Shown here piece by piece: positions 25,525 through 34,781 of a stretch of DNA of 64,000 nt. How positions within the stretch are numbered: the first letter of the stretch is position 1; each line of letters begins with the position of its first letter. Where the stretch lies: positions 153,177 through 217,176 of the forward strand of contig NZ_JAANMZ010000003.1 of NCBI RefSeq assembly GCF_011250555.1. The letters run 5' to 3'. The DNA comes from Bacillus sp. MM2020_4 (GTDB lineage Bacteria; Bacillota; Bacilli; Bacillales; Cytobacillaceae). Below the pieces are notes generated by a model. It ran no database searches. It was not told the DNA's origin and saw only the letters and a program-made list of their open reading frames with translations. The position numbers and the translations under genes are program-made.

Positions 25525-27231
25525 ATGTTGGAATCAAAACCATGGTTGAATCATTATCCGAAAGAAATTCCTACCACACTTGAATACTCCTCAGAACCTG
25601 TGCAAGAATATTTGGCAGATGCAGCAAGAAAGTTTCCAGAGAAAATAGCGATTCATTTTATGGGCAAAGAAATGACCTACAAACAGTTGTATGAAGATGT
25701 AGTACATTTTGCCAGTTACCTTCAGGGGCATTTGGGAATTAAAAAAGACGATCGAGTCGCAATTATGCTCCCCAATACACCACAAGCAGTTATTAGTTAT
25801 TTTGGTATATTAATGGCTGGTGGAATTGTCGTTCAAACCAACCCATTATATACGGAACGTGAACTTGAATATCAAATGAAGGACTCCGGAGCCAAAGTAA
25901 TTATCACCCTAGACATCCTCTACCCAAGAGTCTCGAAGGTTATGCCGAAAACGGATTTACAACATATTATTGTAACCGCTATCAAAGACTACTTGCCCTT
26001 TCCAAAGAATCTAATCTATCCTTACATCCAGAAAAAACAATATGGAATTGTCGTGAAAGTCAAACACGGGGGATCCTCCCATTCATTGACTGAAATTTTG
26101 AAGGAAAACCCGAAAGAATTAACGAAATACGACTTCAACCCTGATGAAGACATTGCCCTATTGCAATATACGGGTGGAACAACCGGCTCTCCGAAAGGTG
26201 TCATGTTAACACATAAAAATTTACAATCGAACACATTGATGAGTGAGGCATGGTTATATAAAGCGAAGCCCGGTGAAGAATCGATGCTGGGAATTGTCCC
26301 GTTTTTCCATGTTTATGGGATGACTGTCTGCATGATCCTATCAATTAAGATGGCTTGCAAAATGATATTACTGCCGAAATTCGATGCATTGACAACGTTA
26401 AAAACGATTCATAAACAGCGCCCGACCCTATTTCCCGGTGCCCCAACTATTTATATCGGCTTATTAAACCATCCTGATTTAAAAAAATACGATTTATCTT
26501 CGATTGAGGCATGCATCAGCGGTTCAGCCCCGCTTCCGCTGGAAGTACAGGAGAAATTTGAGGAGGTGACCGGGGGAAAACTGGTGGAAGGCTATGGGTT
26601 ATCGGAAGCATCACCAGTCACCCATTCCAATTTTTTGTGGGACGTGGAAAGAGTAAAGGGAAGTATCGGCGTTCCGTACCCTGATACCAATGCAAAAATT
26701 GTCTCTATTGAAACAGGTGAAGACATGCCTGTAGGAGAAATTGGCGAAATTGTCATTAAAGGTCCACAAATTATGAAAGGCTATTGGAATCGTCCGGAAG
26801 AAACAAGAGAAGTTCTGCATGATGGTTGGCTTTATACGGGTGACTTAGGATATATGAATGAGGAAGGATATTTTTACGTCGTCGACCGTAAAAAGGATAT
26901 GATTATTGCCGGGGGCTACAATATTTATCCTCGCGAAATTGAAGAGGTATTATATGAACATCCCGATGTGCTCGAGGCAGTTGCAGCAGGCATTCCAGAT
27001 CCATATCGCGGTGAAACGGTTAAAGCGTATATTGTTCTAAAAGAAGGTTCAACGGTTACGGGAGATGAAATGAATCAATATGCCAGGAAGTTTCTGGCTG
27101 CATATAAGGCACCGCGGCTATATGAATTTAGAGATGAATTGCCCAAAACAGCAGTAGGAAAAATTTTAAGAAGAATGCTTGTTGAAGAGGAAAAGCGAAA
27201 AATAGAGGAAGAAGCTCAAAAACACGCCTAA
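25525..27231 (+). CDS. lcfA: Long-chain fatty-acid-CoA ligase
   Basis: LcfA activates long-chain fatty acids to acyl-CoA, the entry step of beta-oxidation, at the inner face of the membrane. The 568 residues belong to the ANL superfamily: the P-loop-like motif YTGGTTGSPKG (about 214-224), the A4-A5 region GYGLSEASPV, the ATP-ribose Asp in GWLYTGDLGY, the linker VDRKKDMI, and the C-terminal catalytic Lys in LPKTAVGKILR. GAGGGAGG precedes the ATG. The cluster lcfA-fadR-fadB-etfB-etfA is that of B. subtilis, but here fadR has its own promoter. Confidence 0.95.
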   Translation: MLESKPWLNHYPKEIPTTLEYSSEPVQEYLADAARKFPEKIAIHFMGKEMTYKQLYEDVVHFASYLQGHLGIKKDDRVAIMLPNTPQAVISYFGILMAGGIVVQTNPLYTERELEYQMKDSGAKVIITLDILYPRVSKVMPKTDLQHIIVTAIKDYLPFPKNLIYPYIQKKQYGIVVKVKHGGSSHSLTEILKENPKELTKYDFNPDEDIALLQYTGGTTGSPKGVMLTHKNLQSNTLMSEAWLYKAKPGEESMLGIVPFFHVYGMTVCMILSIKMACKMILLPKFDALTTLKTIHKQRPTLFPGAPTIYIGLLNHPDLKKYDLSSIEACISGSAPLPLEVQEKFEEVTGGKLVEGYGLSEASPVTHSNFLWDVERVKGSIGVPYPDTNAKIVSIETGEDMPVGEIGEIVIKGPQIMKGYWNRPEETREVLHDGWLYTGDLGYMNEEGYFYVVDRKKDMIIAGGYNIYPREIEEVLYEHPDVLEAVAAGIPDPYRGETVKAYIVLKEGSTVTGDEMNQYARKFLAAYKAPRLYEFRDELPKTAVGKILRRMLVEEEKRKIEEEAQKHA

Positions 27232-27307
27232 TCTAGAAAATTTTTTTTGAACGGATAGGCTTGTCTGATATATGATAATAAGTAGCCAAAGTTTCTGGCA
27301 GAAGTTC

Positions 27308-27336
27308 TTGACAGAAGTGAAGATAAATTCTATTAT
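27308..27336 (+). promoter_or_regulatory. Sigma-A promoter of fadR
   Basis: A perfect TTGACA (27308-27313) and TATTAT (27331-27336) are 17 bp apart; the start site would be near 27343, directly before the FadR operator. Confidence 0.85.
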
Positions 27337-27343
27337 AAAAATA

Positions 27344-27361
27344 TGAATGATGATTCATTCA
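27344..27361 (+). promoter_or_regulatory. FadR operator
   Basis: TGAATGATGATTCATTCA is an 18-bp palindrome that fits the Bacillus FadR consensus TGAATGAMTANTMATTCA as I recall it, with one central difference. It covers the first transcribed bases after the fadR promoter, so FadR should block its own transcription and that of fadB-etfBA. Long-chain acyl-CoA would relieve this. Confidence 0.9.
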
Positions 27362-27419
27362 TATTTTTATTTTTACTTAACAAGTAATGTACATAATTTT
27401 CTTCAAAGGGGGGGATAGA

Positions 27420-28016
27420 TTGAAAAAAAGTAAGCCGAAATACATGCAAATAATTGATGCTGCAGTCATCGCTATTGCTGAAAATGGCTACCACCAAGCC
27501 CAAGTTTCGAAAATTGCGAAGCAGGCGGGAGTGGCAGATGGCACGATTTATCTTTATTTTAAAAACAAAGAAGACATCCTCATCTCACTCTTTGAAGAAA
27601 AAATGGGAACATTCATTGAAAAAATAGATCAAATGATAGCAGGAAAAGGGACGGCGGCGGAGAAGTTATTAAAGATGATTGAAGCGCATTTCAGTTTGCT
27701 TTATGAGGATCACCATCTTGCCATTGTGACCCAGTTGGAATTGCGCCAATCTAACAAGGATTTACGGCTTCGCATTAATAATGTTCTAAAAGGGTACCTA
27801 CAGGTGATTGATAAAATTATACTCGAAGGCATAGAGACGGGTGAGTTTTCACCGGACCTAGATGTACGTCTTGCCCGGCAAATGATTTTCGGTACGATTG
27901 ATGAAACCGCTACCTCATGGGTAATGAACGAGGAAAAGTATAATTTGATAAAACTGGCAACCCCGGTTCATCACCTATTAATTAATGGCTGTGGGTTCAG
28001 AAGAGGAAAAGAATAG
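27420..28016 (+). CDS. fadR: TetR-family fatty-acid degradation regulator FadR
   Basis: FadR represses beta-oxidation genes until it binds long-chain acyl-CoA. The 198-residue protein has the TetR helix-turn-helix at about residues 9-55 (MQIIDAAVIAIAENGYHQAQ, VSKIAKQAGVADGTIYLYFKNKEDI) and an all-helical ligand domain with LAIVTQLELRQSNKDLRLRI and ARQMIFGTIDETATSWVM, close to B. subtilis FadR (YsiA). TTG 27420 is chosen (AAGGGGGGGA upstream, alignment with MKQKRPKYMQIIDAA); the ATG at 27387 would add eleven unsupported residues. Its operator overlaps its own start site. Confidence 0.94.
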   Translation: MKKSKPKYMQIIDAAVIAIAENGYHQAQVSKIAKQAGVADGTIYLYFKNKEDILISLFEEKMGTFIEKIDQMIAGKGTAAEKLLKMIEAHFSLLYEDHHLAIVTQLELRQSNKDLRLRINNVLKGYLQVIDKIILEGIETGEFSPDLDVRLARQMIFGTIDETATSWVMNEEKYNLIKLATPVHHLLINGCGFRRGKE

Positions 28017-28027
28017 GGGGAAAAACT

Positions 28028-28801
28028 TTGGAATATTTAAAATGGTCGTATCAAGAAAGTATTGCCACGATTACAATTCAGCGTCCTCCGGCAAATGCCC
28101 TTTCATCAGGTCTTTTAAGGGAATTGTCGTTGATACTGGATGAAATCGAACCAAACCGTGAGATTCGTGTGATTGTTATTCATGGTGAAGGCCGCTTTTT
28201 CTCAGCAGGTGCTGATATTAAAGAATTTACCACGGTCACTTCTTCAGGAGATTTCGCTAACCTTGGTAAATTCGGTCAGGATTTATTTGATCGTATGGAA
28301 AAGTTTCCAAAGCCGATTATTGCCGCAATCCATGGCGCAGCACTTGGCGGCGGATTGGAACTTGCTATGGCTTGTCACATCCGCTATGTCAGCGAAACGG
28401 CTAAACTTGGCCTTCCTGAGCTGCAGCTTGGTTTAATCCCTGGATTTGCCGGTACACAGCGCCTGCCAAAATATGTAGGAGTTGCCCGTGCGGCAGAAAT
28501 GCTGTTCACATCTGAGCCCATCACAGGTTTAGAAGCAGTAGAATACGGGTTGGCCACCCGAGCTTTTCCAGAAACTGATGTATTGGACCAGGCTTATCAA
28601 TTAGCTGGGAAAATTGCTAAGAAAAGCCCTGTCTCCATTGGTGCTGCTATTCAATTATTAAACTATGCAAAAACAGAAGAGTTTTACGAAGGTACCAAAA
28701 AAGAGGCTGAATTGTTTGGTAAAGTTTTTATTTCAAACGATGCCAAAGAAGGGATACAAGCCTTCCTCGAAAAAAGAGAACCAAACTTTAAAGGTGAATA
28801 A
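28028..28801 (+). CDS. fadB: Enoyl-CoA hydratase (beta-oxidation)
   Basis: A 257-residue crotonase-fold enzyme that hydrates trans-2-enoyl-CoA. The oxyanion-hole segments are FSAGADIKEF (about 58-67) and HGAALGGGLELAM (about 102-114). Both catalytic glutamates of true hydratases are present, E111 in GGGLELAMAC and E131 in LGLPELQLGLIPG. It starts at TTG 28028, 11 bases after fadR, behind AGGGGGAAA. Named after the B. subtilis gene (formerly ysiB); it is not the large bifunctional FadB of E. coli. Confidence 0.92.
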   Translation: MEYLKWSYQESIATITIQRPPANALSSGLLRELSLILDEIEPNREIRVIVIHGEGRFFSAGADIKEFTTVTSSGDFANLGKFGQDLFDRMEKFPKPIIAAIHGAALGGGLELAMACHIRYVSETAKLGLPELQLGLIPGFAGTQRLPKYVGVARAAEMLFTSEPITGLEAVEYGLATRAFPETDVLDQAYQLAGKIAKKSPVSIGAAIQLLNYAKTEEFYEGTKKEAELFGKVFISNDAKEGIQAFLEKREPNFKGE

Positions 28802-28916
28802 CTTCCATAAGCAGGGCTCCTGTTTTAAGAAGTTTTATAAATTTTTTTCTAAAAAATTATCTCAATCTTTCAAACTGAGCGAATGCTCGAATATTTCATA
28901 GGAGGGGACCAAAAGC

Positions 28917-29690
28917 ATGAACATTTATGTGTTAATGAAAAGAACCTTTGATACGGAAGAAAAGATTACGCTGAACGGTGGAAAAATCAATGAGGATGGT
29001 GCTGAATTTATCATCAATCCATATGATGAATATGCGATTGAAGAAGCCATCCAAGTCCGTGATGCCAATGGTGGCGAAGTAACCGTTATTTCTGTTGGCA
29101 ACGAAGAAACTGAAAAACAATTGCGTACTGCTCTAGCAATGGGTGCAGATAAGGCGGTTCTAATCAATACGGAAGACGATGTGGAGAATGGTGACCAATT
29201 TACGACAGCCAAAATCCTTGCTGAATACTTAAAAGATAAAGAGGCAGATTTAATCATCGGCGGAAATGTTGCCATCGATGGCGGATCAGGACAGGTTGGC
29301 CCGCGTGTTGCCGAGTTATTAAACATTCCGTATGTAACAACGATTACCAAGTTGGAAATTGACGGAACAAATGTAACCGTTACCCGTGACGTTGAAGGGG
29401 ATGCTGAAGTCATTGGAACAAGCCTGCCTTTGTTAATCACGGCACAACAAGGTCTTAATGAACCTCGTTATCCATCATTACCGGGGATTATGAAAGCGAA
29501 GAAGAAGCCGCTTGAAGAATTAGAATTAGATGACCTTGACCTTGATGAAGATGATGTTGAAGCGAAAACTAAGACAATTGAAATTAATCTGCCAGCCAAA
29601 AAAGAAGCAGGAAAGGTTTTAGCCGGCGAATTAAATGATCAGGTTAAAGAACTTGTTCACCTACTTCATACTGAAGCAAAAGTAATTTAA
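28917..29690 (+). CDS. etfB: Electron transfer flavoprotein beta subunit
   Basis: EtfB, with EtfA, carries electrons from acyl-CoA dehydrogenases to the quinone pool. The 257 residues have the ETF beta fold with the AMP-binding region DLIIGGNVAIDGGSGQVGPRVAELL (about 116-140), and the recognition loop and tail near RYPSLPGIMKAKKKPLEELEL, the family signature. AGGAGGGGA precedes the ATG. There is a 115-base gap after fadB with no convincing promoter or terminator, so it is probably read from the fadR promoter. Confidence 0.95.
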   Translation: MNIYVLMKRTFDTEEKITLNGGKINEDGAEFIINPYDEYAIEEAIQVRDANGGEVTVISVGNEETEKQLRTALAMGADKAVLINTEDDVENGDQFTTAKILAEYLKDKEADLIIGGNVAIDGGSGQVGPRVAELLNIPYVTTITKLEIDGTNVTVTRDVEGDAEVIGTSLPLLITAQQGLNEPRYPSLPGIMKAKKKPLEELELDDLDLDEDDVEAKTKTIEINLPAKKEAGKVLAGELNDQVKELVHLLHTEAKVI

Positions 29691-29732
29691 TCGAATTCAC
29701 ATAAAAATTGTTTTTTCAGGAGGTAAACATAC

Positions 29733-30710
29733 ATGTCAAGAAAAGTATTGGTATTAGGAGAAGTTCGTGACGGATCATTACGTAATGTTTCTTTCGAAGC
29801 AATTGCTGCCGCAAAAACGGTTGCTGAGGGCGGAGATGTTGTTGGTGTCTTAGTTGGCCAAGCTGTAAGCGCTTTAGGTACGGAACTAGTCCAAAATGGT
29901 GCAGACCGCGTTATCATTGTAGAAGATGAGAAATTAAATCAATATACATCTGATGGGTATGCCCAAGCATTACTTGCAGTTATTGAGCAGGAAAAACCGG
30001 AAGGACTTGTTTTCGGTCATACAGCACTTGGTAAGGACTTGGCACCAAGAATTGCTGGGAAACTTTCATCGGGTCTCATTTCTGACGCAACTGCTGTTGA
30101 AGCAGCCGGCGGAAATATCGTGTTTACACGACCAATTTATTCTGGAAAAGCATTTGAAAAGAAAATTGTAACCAGCGGATTGATTTTTGCAACGGTTCGC
30201 CCAAATAACATTGCTCCTTTAGAAAAGGATGAAAGCAGAACTGGAGAGGTTTCTTCCCTATCTGTTGATATTAAAGACCTTCGTGCCATTATTAAAGAAG
30301 TGGTAAGAAAAGCAAGCGAGGGTGTTGATTTAAGTGAAGCAAAAGTGGTTATTTCCGGAGGCCGCGGTGTTAAGAGTGCGCAAGGGTTCGAACCATTGAA
30401 AGAATTAGCTCAAGTATTAGGTGGAGCTGTTGGCGCTTCCCGTGGTGCATGTGATGCCGACTATTGTGATTACTCCTTACAAATTGGCCAAACTGGTAAA
30501 GTTGTAACGCCTGACTTATATATTGCCTGTGGAATTTCCGGTGCTATCCAGCATTTAGCGGGCATGTCCAACTCCAAGGTGATTGTTGCGATCAACAAAG
30601 ATCCTGAAGCAAACATCTTTAAAGTAGCAGACTACGGAATCGTTGGTGACCTTTTCGAAGTTGTGCCATTATTAACAGAAGAGTTTAAAAAGCTTAAGGT
30701 TCATTCATAA
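29733..30710 (+). CDS. etfA: Electron transfer flavoprotein alpha subunit
   Basis: EtfA holds most of the FAD site of ETF. The 325 residues show the N-terminal domain (1-190) and the FAD-binding domain with GGRGVKSAQGFEPLKELAQVLG, GASRGACDADY, the loop IGQTGKVVTPDLYIACGISGAIQH and INKDPEANIFKVADYGIVGD, which is the PROSITE-type signature region. It lies 42 bases after etfB behind AGGAGG and is followed by a hairpin. Acyl-CoA dehydrogenase partners are not in the window. Confidence 0.96.
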   Translation: MSRKVLVLGEVRDGSLRNVSFEAIAAAKTVAEGGDVVGVLVGQAVSALGTELVQNGADRVIIVEDEKLNQYTSDGYAQALLAVIEQEKPEGLVFGHTALGKDLAPRIAGKLSSGLISDATAVEAAGGNIVFTRPIYSGKAFEKKIVTSGLIFATVRPNNIAPLEKDESRTGEVSSLSVDIKDLRAIIKEVVRKASEGVDLSEAKVVISGGRGVKSAQGFEPLKELAQVLGGAVGASRGACDADYCDYSLQIGQTGKVVTPDLYIACGISGAIQHLAGMSNSKVIVAINKDPEANIFKVADYGIVGDLFEVVPLLTEEFKKLKVHS

Positions 30711-30720
30711 TAATAATGGG

Positions 30721-30756
30721 GCGAGCAGGGTGTTCTGCTCGCTTCTAAATTTTTAG
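30721..30756 (+). terminator. Probable terminator after etfA
   Basis: GCGAGCAG (30721-30728) pairs with CTGCTCGC (30735-30742). The following TTCTAAATTTTT is only a moderate T tract. Confidence 0.65.
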
Positions 30757-30872
30757 GAATATGATGGCTAAAATAAGGGAAAATAACGAGTAGAGCAATT
30801 TATTAGCGTGTTATTTCAATCGATGTTATACTCTGGGTAGTATTTCAGTATTTATTAGGGGGTAAATAAAAA

Positions 30873-31187
30873 ATGGCTATTTCACACGTAACAGATCAAA
30901 ATTTTACGGCTGAAACAGGTTCAGGACTTGTCCTTGTAGATTTCTGGGCACCATGGTGCGGACCTTGTAAAATGATTGCACCAGTTCTTGAAGAGCTTGA
31001 TGCAGACATGGGCGATAAAGTGAAAATTACGAAGCTTGATGTGGATGACAACCCGCAAACAGCTGCAAACTTCGGTGTTATGAGCATTCCAACATTGTTG
31101 GTCATGAAAAATGGCGAAGTCGTTGATAAAGTAGTCGGCTTCCAGCCTAAAGAAGCATTAGCAAGTGTATTAGAAAAGCACGTTTAA
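30873..31187 (+). CDS. trxA: Thioredoxin
   Basis: A 104-residue cytosolic thioredoxin that reduces protein disulfides. The active site [10 protein letters not shown] carries C29 and C32, and the cis-proline is in [16 protein letters not shown] precedes the ATG. A TATACT -10 lies at 30827-30832. In B. subtilis trxA is essential and part of stress regulons; no stress-sigma promoter was identified here. A terminator follows. Confidence 0.97.
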   Translation: MAISHVTDQNFTAETGSGLVLVDFWAPWCGPCKMIAPVLEELDADMGDKVKITKLDVDDNPQTAANFGVMSIPTLLVMKNGEVVDKVVGFQPKEALASVLEKHV

Positions 31188-31208
31188 GTATACAAAGATA
31201 CAAAATGA

Positions 31209-31245
31209 AACCTTAGCTGGGCTTGTTCCAGTTAAGGTTTTTTTT
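31209..31245 (+). terminator. Intrinsic terminator after trxA
   Basis: AACCTTAGCTGG (31209-31220) pairs with CCAGTTAAGGTT (31228-31239) with one G-U pair, followed by eight T residues. Confidence 0.93.
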
Positions 31246-31333
31246 GATAAGAAAAACATCCCACTTCCCTTTAATGGCCATTTGCATTACTATTTTATAA
31301 GATAGAAAAAAAGACGGATGGGAGTGGCCGGAA

Positions 31334-33112
31334 ATGAATGAGATAATTAATCAAAAACTGACACTGCTGCCTGATCAGCCTGGCTGCTACTTAATGAAAG
31401 ACCGTCAGGGAACGATTATTTATGTAGGGAAAGCAAAAGTTTTAAAGAATCGTGTTCGTTCCTATTTTACCGGATCACATGATGGGAAGACATTAAGGCT
31501 CGTTAATGAGATTGAGGACTTTGAATACATTGTTACTTCTTCAAATATAGAAGCGCTTTTACTCGAACTAAACCTTATCAAGAAATACGATCCCAAATAC
31601 AATATCATGCTGAAGGATGATAAAAGCTACCCGTTTATAAAAATTACTGCGGAAAGACACCCACAGCTAGTCATAACGCGAAAAGTACGAAAAGATAAAG
31701 GGAAGTATTTTGGCCCCTATCCGAATGTTGGTGCTGCAAAGGAAACGAAGAAATTACTTGACCGCATGTTTCCCTTACGAAAATGCAACAACTTCACCAC
31801 GGGACGACCATGTTTTTATTATCATTTAGGTCAATGTATCGGCCCCTGCGTTAAAGAGGTTAGTGAAGAAGAATATAAAAAAGTAACAGATGATATTTCT
31901 CGATTTTTAAACGGTGGCCATAAAGAAATAAAAAAAGAGCTTACTGAGAAAATGACCGCAGCAGCCGATGAACTAGATTTTGAACGAGCAAAGGAATACC
32001 GCGATAAAATCGTTCATATTGAAACGATTATGGAAAAACAAAAAATTACGATGACTGATTTTACGGACCGTGATGTCTTTGGCTATGCTGTTGACAAAGG
32101 CTGGATGTGTGTCCAAGTCTTCTTTGTCCGCCAAGGAAAGCTGATTGAACGGGATGTCTCTACTTTTCCAATCTACAATGAACCGGAGGAAGAAATCTTA
32201 ACCTTCCTTGGTCAATTCTACACAAAAGCCAATCATTTCAAGCCCAAAGAGATTTTGATTCAGGATGAGGTAGAACTAACAATGGCGGAGCAGCTGCTCG
32301 AAGATGTGAAAGTGCTGCAGCCACAGCGCGGACAAAAAAAGGATCTCGTCAAAATGGCCATTAAAAATGCCAAAATTGCTCTAAATGAAAAATTCTCCTT
32401 GATTGAAAAAGATGAGGAAAGAACGATAAAGGCAGTAGAAAACCTAGGGGAATTACTAGGGATTTACACTCCGCATCGGATTGAGTCATTTGATAACTCC
32501 AACATTCAAGGAACAGACCCCGTTTCTGCAATGGTCGTTTTTATCGATGGCAAGGCCACCAAGCGGGAATACCGCAAGTATAAAATTAAATCAGTAAAAG
32601 GTCCTGATGATTATGAATCCATGCGGGAAGTCACAAGAAGAAGATACTCCAGGGCCTTAAAGGATGAACTGCCACTCCCAGATTTGATTATCATTGATGG
32701 TGGAAAAGGACATGTTGAGACTGTAAGAGATGTGCTTGAAAATGAATTGGGGCTTGATATTCCGCTTGCTGGTCTGGTGAAGGATGAAAAACACCGAACT
32801 TCACAACTTCTATATGGAAATCCGCTAGAAATTGTCCCTCTAGCAAGGAACAGCCAAGAATTTTATTTATTGCAAAGGATCCAAGATGAGGTTCACCGCT
32901 TTGCGATTACCTTTCACCGTCAAATTCGCGGGAAGTCGGCCTTTCATTCATTACTTGATGATATTCCGGGAATTGGTGAAAAGCGGAAAAAACAATTGCT
33001 AAAGGAATTCGGCTCGGTAAAGAAAATGAAGGAAGCTACGGTTGAGGAATTTCGAGCCCTGGGAATCCCAGCCAATGTAGTGGAAGAATTAATCAAAAAA
33101 CTTCAATCGTAA
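31334..33112 (+). CDS. uvrC: UvrABC system protein C
   Basis: UvrC makes both incisions in nucleotide excision repair. The 592 residues have the GIY-YIG nuclease for the 3' cut (about 14-95, [20 protein letters not shown]), the Cys-rich segment [24 protein letters not shown], a UVR helical hairpin (about 205-240, [15 protein letters not shown]), the RNase H-like 5' nuclease ([31 protein letters not shown]), and a C-terminal HhH pair ([19 protein letters not shown]). It is downstream of trxA as in B. subtilis, but behind a terminator. Confidence 0.97.
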   Translation: MNEIINQKLTLLPDQPGCYLMKDRQGTIIYVGKAKVLKNRVRSYFTGSHDGKTLRLVNEIEDFEYIVTSSNIEALLLELNLIKKYDPKYNIMLKDDKSYPFIKITAERHPQLVITRKVRKDKGKYFGPYPNVGAAKETKKLLDRMFPLRKCNNFTTGRPCFYYHLGQCIGPCVKEVSEEEYKKVTDDISRFLNGGHKEIKKELTEKMTAAADELDFERAKEYRDKIVHIETIMEKQKITMTDFTDRDVFGYAVDKGWMCVQVFFVRQGKLIERDVSTFPIYNEPEEEILTFLGQFYTKANHFKPKEILIQDEVELTMAEQLLEDVKVLQPQRGQKKDLVKMAIKNAKIALNEKFSLIEKDEERTIKAVENLGELLGIYTPHRIESFDNSNIQGTDPVSAMVVFIDGKATKREYRKYKIKSVKGPDDYESMREVTRRRYSRALKDELPLPDLIIIDGGKGHVETVRDVLENELGLDIPLAGLVKDEKHRTSQLLYGNPLEIVPLARNSQEFYLLQRIQDEVHRFAITFHRQIRGKSAFHSLLDDIPGIGEKRKKQLLKEFGSVKKMKEATVEEFRALGIPANVVEELIKKLQS

Positions 33113-33115
33113 GGA

Positions 33116-33144
33116 TTGTCAGAAAAAATTGAACATGCTATAAT
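33116..33144 (+). promoter_or_regulatory. Sigma-A promoter of lysC
   Basis: TTGTCA (33116-33121) and TATAAT (33139-33144) are 17 bp apart, immediately after the uvrC stop. Confidence 0.8.
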
Positions 33145-33184
33145 AAGTGAAAATTTAATTTACTATCACTTTTACGTATTAAAG

Positions 33185-33426
33185 TGAAGGTAGAGGTGCG
33201 AGCTTCAATAGTAATGGTTCTGAGAAGGATGAGCTTCGAAGATGAATCATGAAAGGGGATGTTCGCCGAAGTAAGGAAGGTCTCATTTCTTTCTTTGCTG
33301 GTTCTGCATTGAATAAATGCAGGATTGTCAAGACCTTGGTCTTGGAGAGCTATCTTACATTGTGTGTACGGAAATTTATATTTTCGTGGTCTTAAAGCAA
33401 TGAGATGCCCTTCTCATTGCTTTTTT
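33185..33426 (+). promoter_or_regulatory. Lysine riboswitch (L box) upstream of lysC
   Basis: The conserved L-box words are in order: GTAGAGGTGCG (33190-33200), AGTAA (33210), GAAAGGGGATGTTCGCCGAAG (33251-33271, minus flanks) and the P1 closing region near 33390. The expression platform is a terminator: AGCAATGAGA (33396-33405) pairs with TCTCATTGCT (33412-33421), followed by T residues. Lysine binding should stop transcription before lysC. Confidence 0.95.
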
Positions 33427-33477
33427 GCGTGTTTGGGGAAAATTAATAGTATTACTTAAAAAAAGGGGAAGAAGATC

Positions 33478-34692
33478 ATGGGGCTTATTGTACAAAAATT
33501 TGGGGGAACCTCCGTTGGCAGTGCAGAAAGAATTTTGAATGTGGCAGCCTGTGTGAAAGAGGAGACGGAACGAGGCAATAACGTCGTTGTCGTCGTTTCA
33601 GCAATGGGGAAATCTACAGATCAACTAGTCAGCATGGCTAAGGAAATATCCTCGCAGCCAAGTAAGCGAGAAATGGATATGTTGTTATCCACTGGGGAGC
33701 AGGTGACCATCTCCTTACTTTCGATGGCCTTAAATCAACAAGGACTTGATGCGGTTTCCTTCACTGGCTGGCAGGCGGGTATTGTGACCGAACCTGTTCA
33801 TGGAAATGCGAGAATCTCGAAAATTAACACGGAGGCCATTCAGACCCAGTTATCGGATGGTAAGGTGGTTATTGTTGCCGGGTTCCAGGGAATCACAGAG
33901 GACGGTGAGATTACCACCCTTGGCCGCGGCGGTTCTGATACGACCGCTGTAGCATTAGCTGCTGCGCTTAAAGCAGATAAGTGTGATATTTATACCGATG
34001 TAACCGGGGTATTCACCACTGACCCAAGGTATGTTAAAGCGGCACGTAAATTATTATCTGTGTCGTATGATGAGATGCTGGAGCTTGCCAATTTGGGTGC
34101 GGGTGTCTTGCATCCAAGAGCTGTAGAGTTTGCAAAGAACTATCAAGTTCAGCTTGAGGTTCGTTCAAGTATGGAGAAAATAGAAGGAACAGTCATAGAG
34201 GGGGAAGCAACAATGGAGCAAAATTTAGTCGTACGCGGAGTGGCGTTTGAAGACGAAATTACTAGGGTAACGGTATTGGGGCTTACCAATTCACTAACTA
34301 GCCTGTCAACGATATTTACAACCTTGGCACAGAATCATCTTAACGTGGACATTATCATTCAAAGTACAACAGAGGGTGGTACGGCGAATTTGTCTTTCTC
34401 GATACATACAAATGATTTGTTAGAGACATTAAAGGTATTAGAAGACAATAAAGAAGTGCTAGGCTATGAGCAACTCGATGCAGAAAATAAATTAGCGAAG
34501 GTATCCATTGTTGGTTCCGGCATGATCTCCAATCCAGGGGTGGCAGCCAAAATGTTTGAAGTTCTAGCGGCTAATAATATCCAAATTAAAATGGTCAGTA
34601 CTTCAGAAATAAAAGTATCCGCCGTCGTCGAAGAAAAAAATATGCTTAAAGCAGTAGAAGCACTCCATGCAGCATTCGAACTAAGCAAATAG
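33478..34692 (+). CDS. lysC: Aspartate kinase, lysine-sensitive type
   Basis: LysC phosphorylates aspartate, the first step to lysine, diaminopimelate, threonine and methionine. The 404 residues have the kinase domain with KFGGTSVGSAERI (7-19), LSTGEQV and GRGGSDTTAVALAAAL, then two ACT domains for feedback control (about 265-404). It sits behind a lysine riboswitch, which identifies it as the lysine-controlled isoenzyme. Like B. subtilis LysC it has an internal start at Met246 for a separate beta subunit. A strong hairpin follows. Confidence 0.96.
   Translation: MGLIVQKFGGTSVGSAERILNVAACVKEETERGNNVVVVVSAMGKSTDQLVSMAKEISSQPSKREMDMLLSTGEQVTISLLSMALNQQGLDAVSFTGWQAGIVTEPVHGNARISKINTEAIQTQLSDGKVVIVAGFQGITEDGEITTLGRGGSDTTAVALAAALKADKCDIYTDVTGVFTTDPRYVKAARKLLSVSYDEMLELANLGAGVLHPRAVEFAKNYQVQLEVRSSMEKIEGTVIEGEATMEQNLVVRGVAFEDEITRVTVLGLTNSLTSLSTIFTTLAQNHLNVDIIIQSTTEGGTANLSFSIHTNDLLETLKVLEDNKEVLGYEQLDAENKLAKVSIVGSGMISNPGVAAKMFEVLAANNIQIKMVSTSEIKVSAVVEEKNMLKAVEALHAAFELSK
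34213..34692 (+). CDS. lysC: Aspartate kinase beta subunit from an internal in-frame start
   Basis: In B. subtilis the beta subunit of aspartokinase II is translated from a second start inside lysC. Here ATG 34213 (residue 246 of LysC) has GAGGGGG 8 bases upstream and begins MEQNLVVRGVAFEDEITRV. It would give a 159-residue protein made of the two ACT domains, matching the known beta subunit in start position and content. The internal start is inferred from this match. Confidence 0.75.
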   Translation: MEQNLVVRGVAFEDEITRVTVLGLTNSLTSLSTIFTTLAQNHLNVDIIIQSTTEGGTANLSFSIHTNDLLETLKVLEDNKEVLGYEQLDAENKLAKVSIVGSGMISNPGVAAKMFEVLAANNIQIKMVSTSEIKVSAVVEEKNMLKAVEALHAAFELSK

Positions 34693-34705
34693 GTAGAAAG
34701 GCGAA

Positions 34706-34744
34706 AAAGGGTGACAGGCACCATTCTGGTGCCTGCCACCCTTT
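34706..34744 (+). terminator. Long hairpin after lysC built from an inverted pair of the 13-bp repeat
   Basis: The two 18-base arms (34706-34723 and 34727-34744) are complementary except for one A-C mismatch, with a 3-base loop. Each arm holds a variant of the repeat, GGTGACAGGCACC and GGTGCCTGCCACC. Only a weak T/A tail follows, so termination may be partial. Confidence 0.75.
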
Positions 34745-34781
34745 AAAACACAAAAATAGTAGAAATGAACAAAAACGAATT

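Noticed and set aside
28802..28916. Separate promoter or terminator between fadB and etfB
   Set aside because: Only a 4-bp stem and no convincing -35/-10 pair; the genes are taken as one unit.
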